Assembly: GCF_010365865.1 (NCBI RefSeq)
Contig: NZ_CP048020.1
Coordinates: forward strand, 2,914,001 to 2,978,000
Reading direction: 5' to 3'
Origin: Treponema vincentii
Lineage (GTDB): Bacteria; Spirochaetota; Spirochaetia; Treponematales; Treponemataceae
Length of the DNA stretch: 64,000 bases
The translations under genes and the position numbers were made by a program. Position 1 is the stretch's first letter. Each line of letters starts with the position of its first letter. Below are positions 1-9,729 of the stretch, in pieces. Under the pieces are notes generated by a model. The model saw only the letters and a list, made by a program, of their open reading frames with translations. It ran no database searches and was not told the DNA's origin.

Positions 1-1340
1 TTAATAGCAACTTTAAGCAGTTTAAGAGCAGCTTCGTTAACGGTATCCAAGTGTTTTTGCACTTGACGACCGGCTTCTTTTTCCCGCTCCATTCGCGACA
101 ACAGCGTGCGGAATTTAACCCCCATTTCGGAAACCTCTGACAGTTTTTCGTCAAACTCCAAAAGCTTAGTCGAAATATGCATCAAATTGTGGTAGCTTTC
201 GGAATATTCGGCAGAAAGCACCTGCTGTGTCCATTGCCCACGTACTAAAATTAAATCGGATAGAGCCCGGATATCACTTTTAAAGTACTCGACTAAAAAC
301 GATTTAAGGTAGTTCATTGCATCAGCATAGATATAACCTTCAAGTCCCCGTTTTTCAAATGCTGCATTGGAACGCGGATTATAGTTTTTAGTACCTGACG
401 AAATCACATTTCCGAATACACGCTGCACGAGCATTGCTACCTGAGAATTCTTTTGCTCCATAACAATGTCTCTTAACGTATTATCAATCGACCGTTCTAT
501 TTGCTTAAGATAATCATCAGTTACCTTTTCGGTGAAGGGACTGATTTCGACCGTGTAGGCAGTATCTTTTGTAATATGCTGAATAATTTTTTCTAAGATA
601 TGGGAACGACGGACATCGTTTAAAAGGCTCAGATGCTTTTTCCACAGAGGAGCATTAACCGGCTGTACATTCTTGTATGCGGTAATAATTGCGAAAAGCT
701 TCTCCCAATTTGCATCAAGCGAAAGTCCGTTTAGCACAACGATAAAATCTTTTAATTCATCTTTAAGGTACTCGCCATTAACAGTAGCAAAGTTTGGCGT
801 ATAAGAAAATTTGTCTTCCGGCAAAGCGGGATCGAATTTTTTTAAAAAGAAATAATAATCAAACAGCACAAAGTGGATAAATTCATTGAGCTGCCGATAC
901 TGTGTATCAATCTCGTCTATCTTCTTGCCGTCAAACTCACGCATAAAGGCATCAAATTCTTTCTGTACCTGAATACTCAATTCTTTTTGATTGGTCGTTT
1001 TTGCACGTTCCTTGATGGCTTCAGGCGTCAGTTTTTCCCGTATTTGATGCTGTCGTTTTGACAAATTTTGCTCTACGGTGATACTCTTGAGAACCTTTGA
1101 CGAGGCGGCACTTGCAAGGAGAGCCCGTGCAGGATCGACAATTTTATACAGCTCAAAAAAGAACCGCGCCATCTGCGGTTGGAGTTCTTCCGAAGAAGGT
1201 TTATACCACTTACTGAATTTATTTTTTGAAATTTCCTTTGCCAACGCTTTTAAATGTCGTTTCTTTATCGCCTCTGCATCATCCCGTGGAAAAAAAAGCT
1301 GTAATATACGTGTAAGAAAAGATTCTTTTTTCTGTGCCAT
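1..1340 (-). CDS. Conserved treponemal protein, 3' end outside the window
   Basis: A reading frame stays open from the ATG at 1338-1340 to the window edge, about 446 codons, so the C-terminus is missing. The product is soluble-looking, charged and rich in helix-forming residues; it starts MAQKKESFLTRILQLFF and has no signal peptide or clear membrane segment. No catalytic motif is visible. It resembles a large hypothetical family conserved in treponemes (I think DUF5312, from memory). It is divergent from the phosphofructokinase gene, with about 180 bp between the two starts. Function unknown. Short plus-strand frames inside it are shadows. Confidence 0.75.
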   Translation of the reverse strand, partial: MAQKKESFLTRILQLFFPRDDAEAIKKRHLKALAKEISKNKFSKWYKPSSEELQPQMARFFFELYKIVDPARALLASAASSKVLKSITVEQNLSKRQHQIREKLTPEAIKERAKTTNQKELSIQVQKEFDAFMREFDGKKIDEIDTQYRQLNEFIHFVLFDYYFFLKKFDPALPEDKFSYTPNFATVNGEYLKDELKDFIVVLNGLSLDANWEKLFAIITAYKNVQPVNAPLWKKHLSLLNDVRRSHILEKIIQHITKDTAYTVEISPFTEKVTDDYLKQIERSIDNTLRDIVMEQKNSQVAMLVQRVFGNVISSGTKNYNPRSNAAFEKRGLEGYIYADAMNYLKSFLVEYFKSDIRALSDLILVRGQWTQQVLSAEYSESYHNLMHISTKLLEFDEKLSEVSEMGVKFRTLLSRMEREKEAGRQVQKHLDTVNEAALKLLKVAI

Positions 1341-1519
1341 AGATATACCTATAATGAATAAAATCCGCAAATCTGTCAATCAAAAAAAATTTTTTATCCC
1401 TTTCAAACCCTGCAAATTTATGATAGTGTAGGAGAGGTTATCATCGATAATTACAGAAAGATAAAACTACGGCTCCCTTGCCTTGGAGTTTGATACTGTC
1501 GATATAACGGAGGTACAGC

Positions 1520-2887
1520 ATGCGCTATAATGAAGAATTTAATTTTACCATTGATACACTCTGTCCCTGTAAAATACCTTCTCCTATTCACCTTTCAAAC
1601 GTAATCGGCGACAGTATTGCAAATTACGTTACCAATGACGATTTTATTCGCTTCCGGTTGGAATCTAAGGTCGGAGAGCAGTACGGGACATTCAAACGCG
1701 AACAGCTTATCGAGAAAGCAGGTCCGCGGGAAAAAATATTCTTTAATCCGAGTCATGTCCATGCAGGCATTATCACATGTGGAGGATTATGCCCCGGCCT
1801 TAATGATGTGATCCGATCGGTCGTACGCTGTTTGTGGGGACGTTACGGCGTTAAGCGAATCAGCGGCATTCGCTTCGGATTTAAAGGCCTTTTACCGGAC
1901 TACCATTTCGATGTTATGCCCTTAAACCCGACGGTTGTCGATGCATGTCATAAAACAGGAGGAACAATCCTCGGCACTTCACGAGGCGGAGGTACCCGCG
2001 TTGTCGAAATCGTAGACGGAATCGAGCGGCTCAATTTGAATATCCTTTTTGTCATCGGAGGCGATGGAACACAAAAAGGCGCTTTAGAAATTGCAAAGGA
2101 AATTGAACGACGCGACCTGTGTATCTCCGTTGTCGGCATCCCGAAAACCGTTGATAACGACCTGTCGTTTATTCAAAAGTCCTTCGGTTTCGACACGGCA
2201 GTTGTAAAAGCCTCTGAAGCAGTTGCTGCCGCCCGTATGGAAGCACAGTCCCAAATCAACGGTATCGGATTAGTCAAGCTGATGGGACGAGAATCGGGAT
2301 TTATTGCGACGCACACGGCTATTGCAAGCCATGAGGTCGACTTTGTACTTATCCCCGAAATTCCTTTCGATATGCGAGGTGAAAACGGTTTTTTAAAGCA
2401 TTTGGAAGACCGCTTAGCCCAAAGTCATTACACAGTTATTGTTGTTGCAGAAGGAGCCGGTCAAGACTTAATGCAAAGCAAAAATGAAACCGACGATTCA
2501 GGCAATAAGCGTCTTTCCGATATTGGCGTATTCTTAAAAGAGCAAATCGATGCTTATTTTAAGTCAAAATCCATTCATATCAACTTGAAGTATATCGATC
2601 CGAGCTATCAAATCCGGTCAGCGCCGGCAGCGCCGGTTGACTCTATTTACTGTGAACGGCTTGGGAATAATGCGGTACATGCCGCTATGGCGGGAAAGAC
2701 AAAGTTGATTGTCGGTCTTATGTATAATAAGTTTGTTCATTTGCCGATCAATGTCGTCGTCCGTTCTCGCAACTATGTCGAACCGGACGGCTCGCTCTGG
2801 CGCGACACCCTCGATGCGACAGGTCAGCCGCCTCTAATGAAAAACAAGACTCACGATGACCACAATAAACATACATCTGCTCATTAG
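1520..2887 (+). CDS. pfk: 6-phosphofructokinase, ATP-dependent trypanosome-like type
   Basis: Phosphorylates fructose 6-phosphate to the 1,6-bisphosphate in cytosolic glycolysis. Visible motifs are GGLCPGLND (88-96), GTSRGG (152-157), GGDGT (180-184), PKTVDND (208-214) and KLMGRESGF. The lysine in PKTVDND is typical of the PPi-dependent lineage, whereas glycine in GGDGT fits ATP use. This combination is the one found in trypanosomal ATP-PFK and related spirochaete enzymes. Length 455 aa suits that group and exceeds E. coli PfkA. A GGAGG Shine-Dalgarno lies 8 bp before the ATG. It converges on guaB. Donor choice (ATP over PPi) is inferred from one residue. Confidence 0.93.
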   Translation: MRYNEEFNFTIDTLCPCKIPSPIHLSNVIGDSIANYVTNDDFIRFRLESKVGEQYGTFKREQLIEKAGPREKIFFNPSHVHAGIITCGGLCPGLNDVIRSVVRCLWGRYGVKRISGIRFGFKGLLPDYHFDVMPLNPTVVDACHKTGGTILGTSRGGGTRVVEIVDGIERLNLNILFVIGGDGTQKGALEIAKEIERRDLCISVVGIPKTVDNDLSFIQKSFGFDTAVVKASEAVAAARMEAQSQINGIGLVKLMGRESGFIATHTAIASHEVDFVLIPEIPFDMRGENGFLKHLEDRLAQSHYTVIVVAEGAGQDLMQSKNETDDSGNKRLSDIGVFLKEQIDAYFKSKSIHINLKYIDPSYQIRSAPAAPVDSIYCERLGNNAVHAAMAGKTKLIVGLMYNKFVHLPINVVVRSRNYVEPDGSLWRDTLDATGQPPLMKNKTHDDHNKHTSAH

Positions 2888-3036
2888 TCGAACAAGCATA
2901 AACGCGGTAGCGTAGTTAAATTTAAGGGAACCATCCAGAGACTGTTTTGCAATCCTCCTCAGCGGATATAATGCATCTTTACCCTTACAGAAAAGATCGA
3001 TAGGATTTCAGTCTTTGGACTATCCATCGCTTTTAT

Positions 3037-4542
3037 TTAGTGTATAGAGGAACGAACATCCTTCAATACAACATCGTGAGAACCGCCTTCGATAATACTG
3101 GAAGGAGAGACCAATGTTATTTTGGCATTCTGTTGCAGCTCAGGAATGGTGAGGACACCACAATTACACATCGTAGAACGTACCTTATAGAGTGTTGTTT
3201 TAACACCGTCATGCAATGAGCCCGCATAGGGAACATAGGAATCCACGCCCTCTTCAAATGCGAGTTTACTGTCTCCGCCGGAATCGTAACGCTGCCAGTT
3301 TCGTGCCCGCGATGAGCCTTCGCCCCAATATTCTTTCATATAACTGCCGTTTACCAGTATTTTATTTGTCGGACTTTCATCAAAACGAGCAAAGTAGCGC
3401 CCTAACATACAGAAATCGCTGCCCATTGCAAGCGCCATTGTAATATGATGATCATACACAATACCGCCGTCAGAACAGATAGGAATATAGACACCTGTTT
3501 TCTTAAAATAGTTATCGCGAGCTTTGGCAACCTCGATAAGTGCCGTCGCCTGCCCTCGGCCTATGCCCTTGGTTTCGCGGGTAATGCAGATGGAGCCTCC
3601 ACCAATCCCCACTTTGACAAAATCGGCACCGGCCTCCGCCAAAAAAATAAATCCATCTTCGTCAACGACATTGCCGGCTCCGATGGGAATTTTATCTCCG
3701 TATTGTTTTTTTACAAAGTTAATAGTACGCTTTTGCCATTCCGAAAAGCCGTCGGAAGAGTCTATACATAAAACGTCAGCGCCTGCAGCCACCAACGCAG
3801 GAACACGCTGCTCATAATCACGAGTATTAAGCCCCGCCCCAACCAAATAACGCTTTTTTTCGTCGAGTAGCTCATTCGGGTGCTCTTTTTTGCTTTCATA
3901 GTCCTTACGGAACACAAAAGCCACAAGTTTTCCTTCTGAATCAAGGACGGGAAGGGAATTGAGCTTATACTCCCAAATAATATCATTTGCTTCTTTTAAG
4001 GTAACACCTTCACCGGCATAATGGATCTTTTCAATCGGCGTCATAAATTTCGCAACGATTAAATCCCGTGCCATCCTACTTGGGCGATAATCACGGCCGG
4101 TAATAACACCAAGCAACTTCCCATGTGCAGTACCGTCATCAGTAACAGCAACTGTCGTATGCCCCGTTTTCTCCTTTAAACGCAACACGTCTTCCAAAGT
4201 ATTTTCAGGCTTTAAGTTTGAATCGCTTTCTACAAAGCCCGCTTTATAGTCCTTAACAGCAGCAACCATTGCAGCCTGTTTTTCTATACTCTGTGAACAG
4301 AAAATAAAGGATAACCCACCCTCTTTTGCAAGAGAAATTGCCATACCATCATTGGAAACCGACTGCATAATTGCCGAAACTAACGGAATATTGAGCGTAT
4401 ACAACGGTTTTTTCCCTGTAGAAAATCGGGTAAGCGGCGTGTGCAGATTGATATTCTGTGGATTATGCTCAATACCAGTATAGCGAGGAATTAACAGATA
4501 TTCATTAAACGTATGCGACGGTTCTTCATAATAGTATGCCAT
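3037..4542 (-). CDS. guaB: IMP dehydrogenase
   Basis: Oxidises IMP to XMP with NAD+, the committed step of guanine nucleotide synthesis. The 501-aa protein has the usual TIM barrel interrupted by a CBS pair at about residues 100-220. The catalytic loop reads [11 protein letters not shown] with the nucleophile Cys319, followed by the [11 protein letters not shown] segment; the usual GIGPGS proline is glycine here. SDGGI and the C-terminal flap residues are also present. An AAGGAG Shine-Dalgarno precedes the ATG by 7 bp. The 5' region carries DnaA-box-like 9-mers (separate entry). No guaA is adjacent in this window. Confidence 0.95.
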   Translation of the reverse strand: MAYYYEEPSHTFNEYLLIPRYTGIEHNPQNINLHTPLTRFSTGKKPLYTLNIPLVSAIMQSVSNDGMAISLAKEGGLSFIFCSQSIEKQAAMVAAVKDYKAGFVESDSNLKPENTLEDVLRLKEKTGHTTVAVTDDGTAHGKLLGVITGRDYRPSRMARDLIVAKFMTPIEKIHYAGEGVTLKEANDIIWEYKLNSLPVLDSEGKLVAFVFRKDYESKKEHPNELLDEKKRYLVGAGLNTRDYEQRVPALVAAGADVLCIDSSDGFSEWQKRTINFVKKQYGDKIPIGAGNVVDEDGFIFLAEAGADFVKVGIGGGSICITRETKGIGRGQATALIEVAKARDNYFKKTGVYIPICSDGGIVYDHHITMALAMGSDFCMLGRYFARFDESPTNKILVNGSYMKEYWGEGSSRARNWQRYDSGGDSKLAFEEGVDSYVPYAGSLHDGVKTTLYKVRSTMCNCGVLTIPELQQNAKITLVSPSSIIEGGSHDVVLKDVRSSIH

Positions 4543-4855
4543 AATTTCTCCTTACGGTTACATCATATTTTAGGAATCTTTTTTTATCAAGTATTAATTC
4601 GGCACCGATTATTCACAACTTACTCACCAACATAACAGATTATCCACAAGTTATTAGCAATATCATTCTATTATTTTCTCTTTTTTTTAACCGATATAAA
4701 CAGACACCCTTTTACATTAAAAGGGCATAAACCTTTTACACATAAAACTTTATACAGCAAAAACAATATAAATGATATAATAAAGGGCAAGAAATGCAGA
4801 TATATAGTTTACAAGATATCCACAACTTCTACACAAGTAATAATATTATCGAATA
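4543..4855. promoter_or_regulatory. guaB upstream region with DnaA-box-like sites
   Basis: AT-rich intergenic stretch between guaB and the STAS gene. TTATTCACA (4609-4617) and TTATCCACA (4640-4648) both match the DnaA-box consensus TTATNCACA; ATATCCACA (4816-4824) differs at one base. A small hairpin, CCCTTTT-acatt-AAAAGGG (4707-4725), follows the STAS gene and may be its terminator, although no T-run follows it directly on the minus strand. In E. coli the guaB promoter carries DnaA boxes, so DnaA control of guaB is one reading. No gene is seen here. Confidence 0.45.
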
Positions 4856-5413
4856 TCAACCAAGCGAAACCTGTGCGTTATTATCAATCGCCAAAATAGT
4901 CTTACATTCGGAGCAGCGGAAGCGACCTGGACGAGGCGCCTTTAATTTCTTTGCACAGATAGGACACGAAAAAATTTTGGGGAAGAGATTAACCTGAGAA
5001 GTAATATTTGCTCCTTTATTTTTAAAGAATTCAATAGCTGTTTCTAAGGAATCATGGATAGTAAAGAAAGTTGCAAAACCGAGCAGTTGAAACACTTCAT
5101 ATACTTTCGGCTGAAGACTTAACAATACAATATCACCGCCCTTCCCTTTTACAGCCTTTAGGAAAGCAGTAAAAGAGCCTATCCCCGTAGAAGAAACATA
5201 ATCCAAATGGGCACAGTTAAAAATAATCTGAATATATCCTGCATCAATAAGGGTTGTAACTCTTTTTTGAAAGAAGGTTGAATTATACGTATCGACATAT
5301 CCTGACAGAATGATCACGATACATTTTTCAAGCCCTTCTACCTTTTGTAGTTGTATTTTAAGGCTTTTGTCTTTTTCGTTATCGAAACTCTGAATTATTT
5401 CTGCGTCATTCAT
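4856..5413 (-). CDS. STAS-domain protein with C-terminal zinc ribbon
   Basis: The N-terminal ~115 residues form a STAS (anti-sigma-factor antagonist) domain with the phosphorylatable-loop pattern DYVSSTGIGSF. A CPIC-x14-CSEC four-cysteine zinc ribbon closes the protein. STAS proteins of this kind usually work in partner-switching with serine kinases and anti-sigma factors, in the cytoplasm. The start at 5413 is preferred because AAAGGA lies 7 bp upstream; an alternative ATG at 5437 would add eight residues but has poor spacing. The downstream gap holds DnaA-like sites. No partner kinase or phosphatase is adjacent. The zinc-ribbon addition is unusual for a simple STAS protein. Confidence 0.85.
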   Translation of the reverse strand: MNDAEIIQSFDNEKDKSLKIQLQKVEGLEKCIVIILSGYVDTYNSTFFQKRVTTLIDAGYIQIIFNCAHLDYVSSTGIGSFTAFLKAVKGKGGDIVLLSLQPKVYEVFQLLGFATFFTIHDSLETAIEFFKNKGANITSQVNLFPKIFSCPICAKKLKAPRPGRFRCSECKTILAIDNNAQVSLG

Positions 5414-5495
5414 ATGCCAATCCTTTGTCAAATCCATCCTTGTTATGAAGTAAAAATTATATCTATATTCATATCCCTATTCAAGGGACTCAGCC

Positions 5496-6212
5496 CTAAA
5501 ACGACGACCACCCTTTATCAACCGGTAGTATAACCCCATTATAAGCGCACTCTTTTAATAAAAAGAGCGCAGCATCCGTAATTGTAGTCGGATTAATCAA
5601 TTCACCATCAGGATTTTTTTTCGCCCATATCGCCCGAGTATTCTCCGACAATAAACCGCTATCGGTAAAACCCGGGCAAACGGCATTTGCTGTAATACCA
5701 TATTGAGCATATTCCATACTCACGGATTTTACAAGTGATATAAGGCCTGTTTTTGCCGCCCCATATACGGCATTTGTTCTAAAACCTCGTAAAACTTGAG
5801 TTTCCGTACCGCCAAACAGCAAAATACGCCCCCAAAGCCGTTCTTTCATACCAGCTAAAGCCGATGAAACCAGTATACCAGGCAGTGTAAGGTTTGCATA
5901 TACTGTTGCACTCCATTCCTGAGCAGAAGTCATATCAAGCGGTTTTTGCAAAAACGGACCGTAAGCGACGCACAGAATATCGGCAGCATTGGCATATTTG
6001 CACAGCTCCCCCACATAGGAGGCTTTTTGCAAATCACAGATAAAACAGGCTACATTTCCTTGGCAGCAAAGACTTGCAACACGTTTTGAATTGCTCTGTC
6101 CCTGCATCACAACAGAAACAGATTCTTGTAAAAGCGATTGCGCTAAGCAGTATCCAATTCCACTTGTCCCGCCGACGACCAATGCGCTTTTACCTTGCAG
6201 CACATTATCCAT
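5496..6212 (-). CDS. Short-chain dehydrogenase/reductase family protein
   Basis: Rossmann-fold SDR of 238 aa. The cofactor loop GGTSGIG is at residues 14-20 and the catalytic YxxxK is Tyr150/Lys154 (VYGAAKTG). The NNAG motif is replaced by VAYGP, and the catalytic serine region reads LFGGTET rather than the usual xSS, so activity may differ from FabG-type reductases. PG at VCPGF is conserved. AAGGAA lies about 7 bp before the ATG. It is divergent from the TrmJ-like gene. Substrate cannot be told from sequence. Confidence 0.85.
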   Translation of the reverse strand: MDNVLQGKSALVVGGTSGIGYCLAQSLLQESVSVVMQGQSNSKRVASLCCQGNVACFICDLQKASYVGELCKYANAADILCVAYGPFLQKPLDMTSAQEWSATVYANLTLPGILVSSALAGMKERLWGRILLFGGTETQVLRGFRTNAVYGAAKTGLISLVKSVSMEYAQYGITANAVCPGFTDSGLLSENTRAIWAKKNPDGELINPTTITDAALFLLKECAYNGVILPVDKGWSSF

Positions 6213-6318
6213 AGCGTATTCCTTCCATACGGTTTATTAGGCAGTCCCCACGCTTACTTTTTTCATTATACTCCGAAGTACTTGACATAGCAAGCGTTCT
6301 CTACACAAAATAATTACC

Positions 6319-7119
6319 ATGAGTACTTCAACCTCACAAGAACGGCTTCCGATTGCAGTTATTCTCTGCCGCCCTGAAATAAGCCGTAACATCGGCGCTG
6401 TTTGCAGATCAATGGCCAACAATAATTGTTCCGATTTACGTATTATAGGAAACAAAAAAGATTATGATGAAGAAGAGATCCTCCGGTTAGCCATCCATGC
6501 CGGAACAATATGGCAGCAAGCCCGTTTTTTTGAACCTTCAATTATGGGATTAAAAGCATCAATTGCCGATTGCTGCATTGTCGCCGGAACAACACGGCGC
6601 ATAGGAGAAAAGCGCAAATCATGGGGCATGACACCGGAGGATTTCGCTTCGTTTTCTTTCAATACGGCAGAAGGACTTACCGGCCTTGTATTCGGCAATG
6701 AACGAACCGGGCTTACCGATGAGGAATTAAATGTTTGCTCGGTTGCCATCAATATCCCTTCAGCCCCCGATTTTCCATCGCTTAACCTTTCGCATGCCGT
6801 GCAAATCGTCTGCTATACGCTATTCCGCGCCTATAGTCCCCGAAAATACGGCTATGAGCGTATCCCTTATACGCGGGTTACCTCAACCTCAGAACATATC
6901 AACGACTGTTTATGTAAAATGGGTCTTTTTAAACATGCAGGGAAAGAAGATAACATTCGTTTTTTTCAGGAGATAATTGCAAGAGCGGGATTATCCGCCC
7001 GGGAAGCGCGGTATTTGGAAGAACTTTTTCAAAAGCTATGCTATGTTAAATGTCGAAATGCTGAGGGAACAGTACAGGAGATGCCTTTGCTGCAAACACC
7101 GCCCGTTCCAAACAATTAA
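6319..7119 (+). CDS. TrmJ-like tRNA/rRNA 2'-O-methyltransferase (SPOUT)
   Basis: SPOUT-class SAM-dependent RNA ribose methylase of 266 aa. The three SpoU motifs are visible: NIGAVCRSM (motif 1), LVFGNERTGLTDEEL (motif 2) and PSLNLSHAVQIVCY (motif 3). The C-terminal ~80 residues form a helical extension like that of TrmJ, which methylates position 32 of tRNAs. The last 74 bp overlap the 3' end of the sigma-54 activator gene on the other strand. No clear Shine-Dalgarno precedes the ATG. The exact RNA target is inferred. Confidence 0.85.
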   Translation: MSTSTSQERLPIAVILCRPEISRNIGAVCRSMANNNCSDLRIIGNKKDYDEEEILRLAIHAGTIWQQARFFEPSIMGLKASIADCCIVAGTTRRIGEKRKSWGMTPEDFASFSFNTAEGLTGLVFGNERTGLTDEELNVCSVAINIPSAPDFPSLNLSHAVQIVCYTLFRAYSPRKYGYERIPYTRVTSTSEHINDCLCKMGLFKHAGKEDNIRFFQEIIARAGLSAREARYLEELFQKLCYVKCRNAEGTVQEMPLLQTPPVPNN

Positions 7120-8179
7120 AAAGTTCACGGACATTCCCCGGCCAATTATACTTACACAGCAGAGACAGAGCCTCCCGTGATAAGTGTTTTCTCGTTTGTT
7201 TTAAATAATTATATGCCAGCACTCCGATATCTTCTTTATGCTGACGCAGCGGGGGAACGATAAGATGGGCAACATCAAGACGATAAAAAAGATCTAATCG
7301 GAAGAGTCCCTGATCTACCATTTCTTGCAGATCACAATTTGTCGCACAAATCAATCTAAAATCAGAAGAGTACTTTTGAGTACCTCCCAGTTTATAATAT
7401 TCGTGTGTTTCAAGAACCCGTAAGAGTTTTGCTTGCAAATTCAGTGTAAGATTTTCTATTTCATCAAAAAATAATGTTCCTTGATCTGCCTCTGAAAAGA
7501 GACCTTCCTTATCGATTGCTCCGGTATAAGCTCCTTTACACGAACCAAACAATAAACTCTCTGCGAGATCTTCCGCAATGCAAGTAGTATTTACCGGTAA
7601 ATATCTACCGGGACGATTTTTAGAATAGTAATGAATGAGCGAAGCAACGACTTCTTTACCTGAACCGCTTTCTCCGTACAGCAATACATGAGAATTTTGC
7701 TGTGCTGTCTGTAAAATAAAGTTCCGTATCATTTGAATTTCGATACTCTGCCCCTGCAATTTCGTATAGAGCGGAGCCGTTACCGGATCTATATCGTACA
7801 TATCGATTATTCGGATAATTTTTCCTTCAAGCGTATTTTGAATAGTATTGTGTAATATATTGAATTCATAAGGAATAGAAAAACATCCTAATATCATATT
7901 TGTTGCAAAAGCGGCCTTTTCTACAAAATTACAATGCTGATGTGATAATAAAAAGATAGGTAAAATGGGATATTGCCCGTAAATTTCTTTGAGTATATTC
8001 GGCGGATACTCGCCCCCTGCTTCAAAATCAAATAACAGAAAATCGTAGGCTTTTTCTTCTAAGCAAGGTAGGACAGCCCGATTGTCCAATATATAGTCTA
8101 TAGACCAAACTTTTTTAGACACACAAGCGAGTTTTTCGGCATCTGTCGAAAATGCTGCAACAAACAAAACACTTAGCAC
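7046..8179 (-). CDS. Sigma-54 activator with degenerate receiver, no HTH
   Basis: Residues ~1-120 resemble a response-regulator receiver (VLFVAAFSTD, LLFDFEAGG) without the N-terminal acidic pair. The AAA+ sigma-54 domain follows: Walker A GESGSGKE, the sigma-54 contact loop GAYTGA (canonical GAFTGA), Walker B TLFFDEIE, and R-finger and sensor segments ending in NWPGNVREL. The protein stops about 25 residues later, so the usual Fis-type DNA-binding helix-turn-helix is missing. An upstream frame runs into tRNA-Sec; the GTG at 8177-8179, after the tRNA, is the most plausible start. It could be activated without binding an enhancer, as known for HTH-less activators such as Chlamydia CtcC. Confidence 0.85.
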   Translation of the reverse strand: MLSVLFVAAFSTDAEKLACVSKKVWSIDYILDNRAVLPCLEEKAYDFLLFDFEAGGEYPPNILKEIYGQYPILPIFLLSHQHCNFVEKAAFATNMILGCFSIPYEFNILHNTIQNTLEGKIIRIIDMYDIDPVTAPLYTKLQGQSIEIQMIRNFILQTAQQNSHVLLYGESGSGKEVVASLIHYYSKNRPGRYLPVNTTCIAEDLAESLLFGSCKGAYTGAIDKEGLFSEADQGTLFFDEIENLTLNLQAKLLRVLETHEYYKLGGTQKYSSDFRLICATNCDLQEMVDQGLFRLDLFYRLDVAHLIVPPLRQHKEDIGVLAYNYLKQTRKHLSREALSLLCKYNWPGNVRELFNCLERAVFAAKASPVLFPQHFDI

Positions 8180-8201
8180 AGCCACACCTACAACAGAAAA
8201 C

Positions 8202-8290
8202 CGGAAGAGGCAGGAATCGAACCTGCCGTTGCGAATTATGCAACCAACGGTTTTGAAGACCGCGAAGACCACCAGATCCCATCAGCTTCC
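8202..8290 (-). tRNA. selC: tRNA-Sec (anticodon UCA)
   Basis: The minus strand folds as a bacterial selenocysteine tRNA. It has a 6-bp D stem with a 4-nt TGGT loop, a 5-bp anticodon stem around CTTCAAA (anticodon TCA), a long variable arm GTTGC/GCAAC, and a T arm GCAGG-TTCGATT-CCTGC. The acceptor stem begins GGAAG and ends CTTCC, but the next two pairs (positions 6-7) do not match. CCA is not encoded. It implies selenoprotein synthesis (SelA/SelB elsewhere). A promoter lies 24 bp upstream. Confidence 0.92.
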
Positions 8291-8313
8291 ATTAATAAGA
8301 GAAATTATGATTT

Positions 8314-8342
8314 AGTATAAAGTGAAAGTTTCTTTTAAGCAA
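8314..8342 (-). promoter_or_regulatory. Promoter of tRNA-Sec
   Basis: On the minus strand TTGCTT (8337-8342) and TATACT (8314-8319) are separated by exactly 17 bp. This places a start point around 8306, shortly before the mature tRNA 5' end at 8290. The sigma-54 activator immediately downstream could be read from the same transcript. Confidence 0.6.
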
Positions 8343-8727
8343 CCCTACTGCTTTTAATTTTAACGCTATCAAGAGGAAAATTTTCCGGTTTTTTATCTTT
8401 TTAGGATTATTATGCTTTACTTATTTGATCTCTAGTGTTCCGTCTTAAACATGACAAATATTTCACTCCCCGCAAAGGGATATTAGAATCGCCGCATGAA
8501 TAAACTTGAGTGATGAACGGCCAAATATAATCAAATTTAAGCATACAAAGATTGTTTATATATTGCCGATACTATGTTAAAATAGTACCAATGAGCAAGA
8601 TAACATACCTATCCGTACAGGATGTAATGAAGCAATGTTTGGATTATTTCGATATTGTGTATTGAAAAACCGCCCCGGAAATGATCACCTAAGATTCATT
8701 ACCAAAAGTCGGCGTATTAGAGTTCTT
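8343..8727. other. Gene-free stretch with possible gene remnants
   Basis: No convincing gene. A 24-codon frame at 8591-8665 (MSKITYLSVQ...) and a short frame around 8438-8496 ending ...TPRKGILESPHE look protein-like but lack continuation, so they may be remnants of decayed genes. A 12-bp palindrome GGAAAATTTTCC lies at about 8377. I see no terminator clear enough to call. Confidence 0.35.
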
Positions 8728-9711
8728 TTATCCGGCCGCTTCTTTCACACCCGCCAGATACCGGAGCATTTTATCTACTAGGATAAAGGCTTGCGGCGTC
8801 AGTGTTTCGAGCCTGTCCTGCGGCGTGTGCATCCGCTGCCATGTCTGCGGAATGACGGCGGCAAGCGGCGAATCAGGCGGAACATGTGCATTGGTGATAA
8901 TACACCGTTGAAGCGCTTGAGCGGCGCTTTCGTTGGCGGATATTTCCATACCGGCCGACTTATTACATCCGGCGCAATGCACATTACCCGATGGGGGCGT
9001 TCCAGCCGAGTGCGGCATATACCGCATCAGCAGCTCCGCTTCCGTCCTCGGCAATACGGTGATAACCTGTGCGGTTAATCCGGCGGAAATGAGCCCCGCG
9101 TTGTCGCTGTAGGCAGTCGGCAGCGAAAGCCAGCGCCCCCTGCACGCGGCGTCGGCATAGATGCGGCAGCGCCGATGCAGAGCGGAAAGCGCCGCCGTTT
9201 TCTGCTTTTCTCTGCCGTATATCCCCGACTCTGAAAGGATGAGCGTATCCCCGCTGCCGCACATATCAAACACAAAGATGTCATCCTGCTGCATTGAAAG
9301 CGCACGTAGGCCTTGCCCCAAACGGTACGCCCCTTGGTTTTTAATGCCATCCGTACCCGCTTCCTCACCGTCGGTAAAGATGATGCGGATGTTATGCGCA
9401 TCCCGTTTCTGCAACAGCGTTTGAGCAAACAGCAGCAGCTGTATGCAGGCGGCGGAATTATCGTTTGCGCCCTGTGTACCGGCGGCGCGGTCATAGTGCG
9501 CTATCAGCGTTTTCATCTTAAAGCGGGGATTGTACGCGGATTGCCGGTAGGTAATAACAATATGAGTTTTATCTTGAAGAGTAACGGTACGGTAGGGAAT
9601 TCCTTGCGTCGCCAACCGTTCCGTTATAAAGGTGCGCCGGTCTGCCGCCGGTTTTAAAAAAGCGCTGAAAAGAGGCGAAGCGATAATCGCTTGAGCTTGT
9701 TCAAGAGTCAC
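8728..9711 (-). CDS. M28-family zinc aminopeptidase-like protein
   Basis: Predicted di-zinc exopeptidase of 327 aa. The ligand pattern of family M28 is visible: AHYD (His72), GANDNSAA (Asp84), DGEEAG (Glu116/117), FDMCG and a C-terminal MHTPQD. No signal peptide is seen, so it is probably cytoplasmic. The start is GTG at 9709-9711. It follows pepF by 18 bp and is likely cotranscribed with it, suggesting joint peptide breakdown. Base composition here is richer in GC than in the neighbours. Substrate unknown. Confidence 0.85.
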   Translation of the reverse strand: MTLEQAQAIIASPLFSAFLKPAADRRTFITERLATQGIPYRTVTLQDKTHIVITYRQSAYNPRFKMKTLIAHYDRAAGTQGANDNSAACIQLLLFAQTLLQKRDAHNIRIIFTDGEEAGTDGIKNQGAYRLGQGLRALSMQQDDIFVFDMCGSGDTLILSESGIYGREKQKTAALSALHRRCRIYADAACRGRWLSLPTAYSDNAGLISAGLTAQVITVLPRTEAELLMRYMPHSAGTPPSGNVHCAGCNKSAGMEISANESAAQALQRCIITNAHVPPDSPLAAVIPQTWQRMHTPQDRLETLTPQAFILVDKMLRYLAGVKEAAG

Positions 9712-9729
9712 GGCGGCAGAGGAATCGGG

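Noticed and set aside
4543-4855. The guaB leader as the chromosomal origin
   Set aside because: It has fewer DnaA-like boxes, no triplet block and no replication genes nearby, unlike the dnaN leader.
8180-8272. N-terminal extension of the sigma-54 activator
   Set aside because: It reads through tRNA-Sec, which must be a separate RNA gene.
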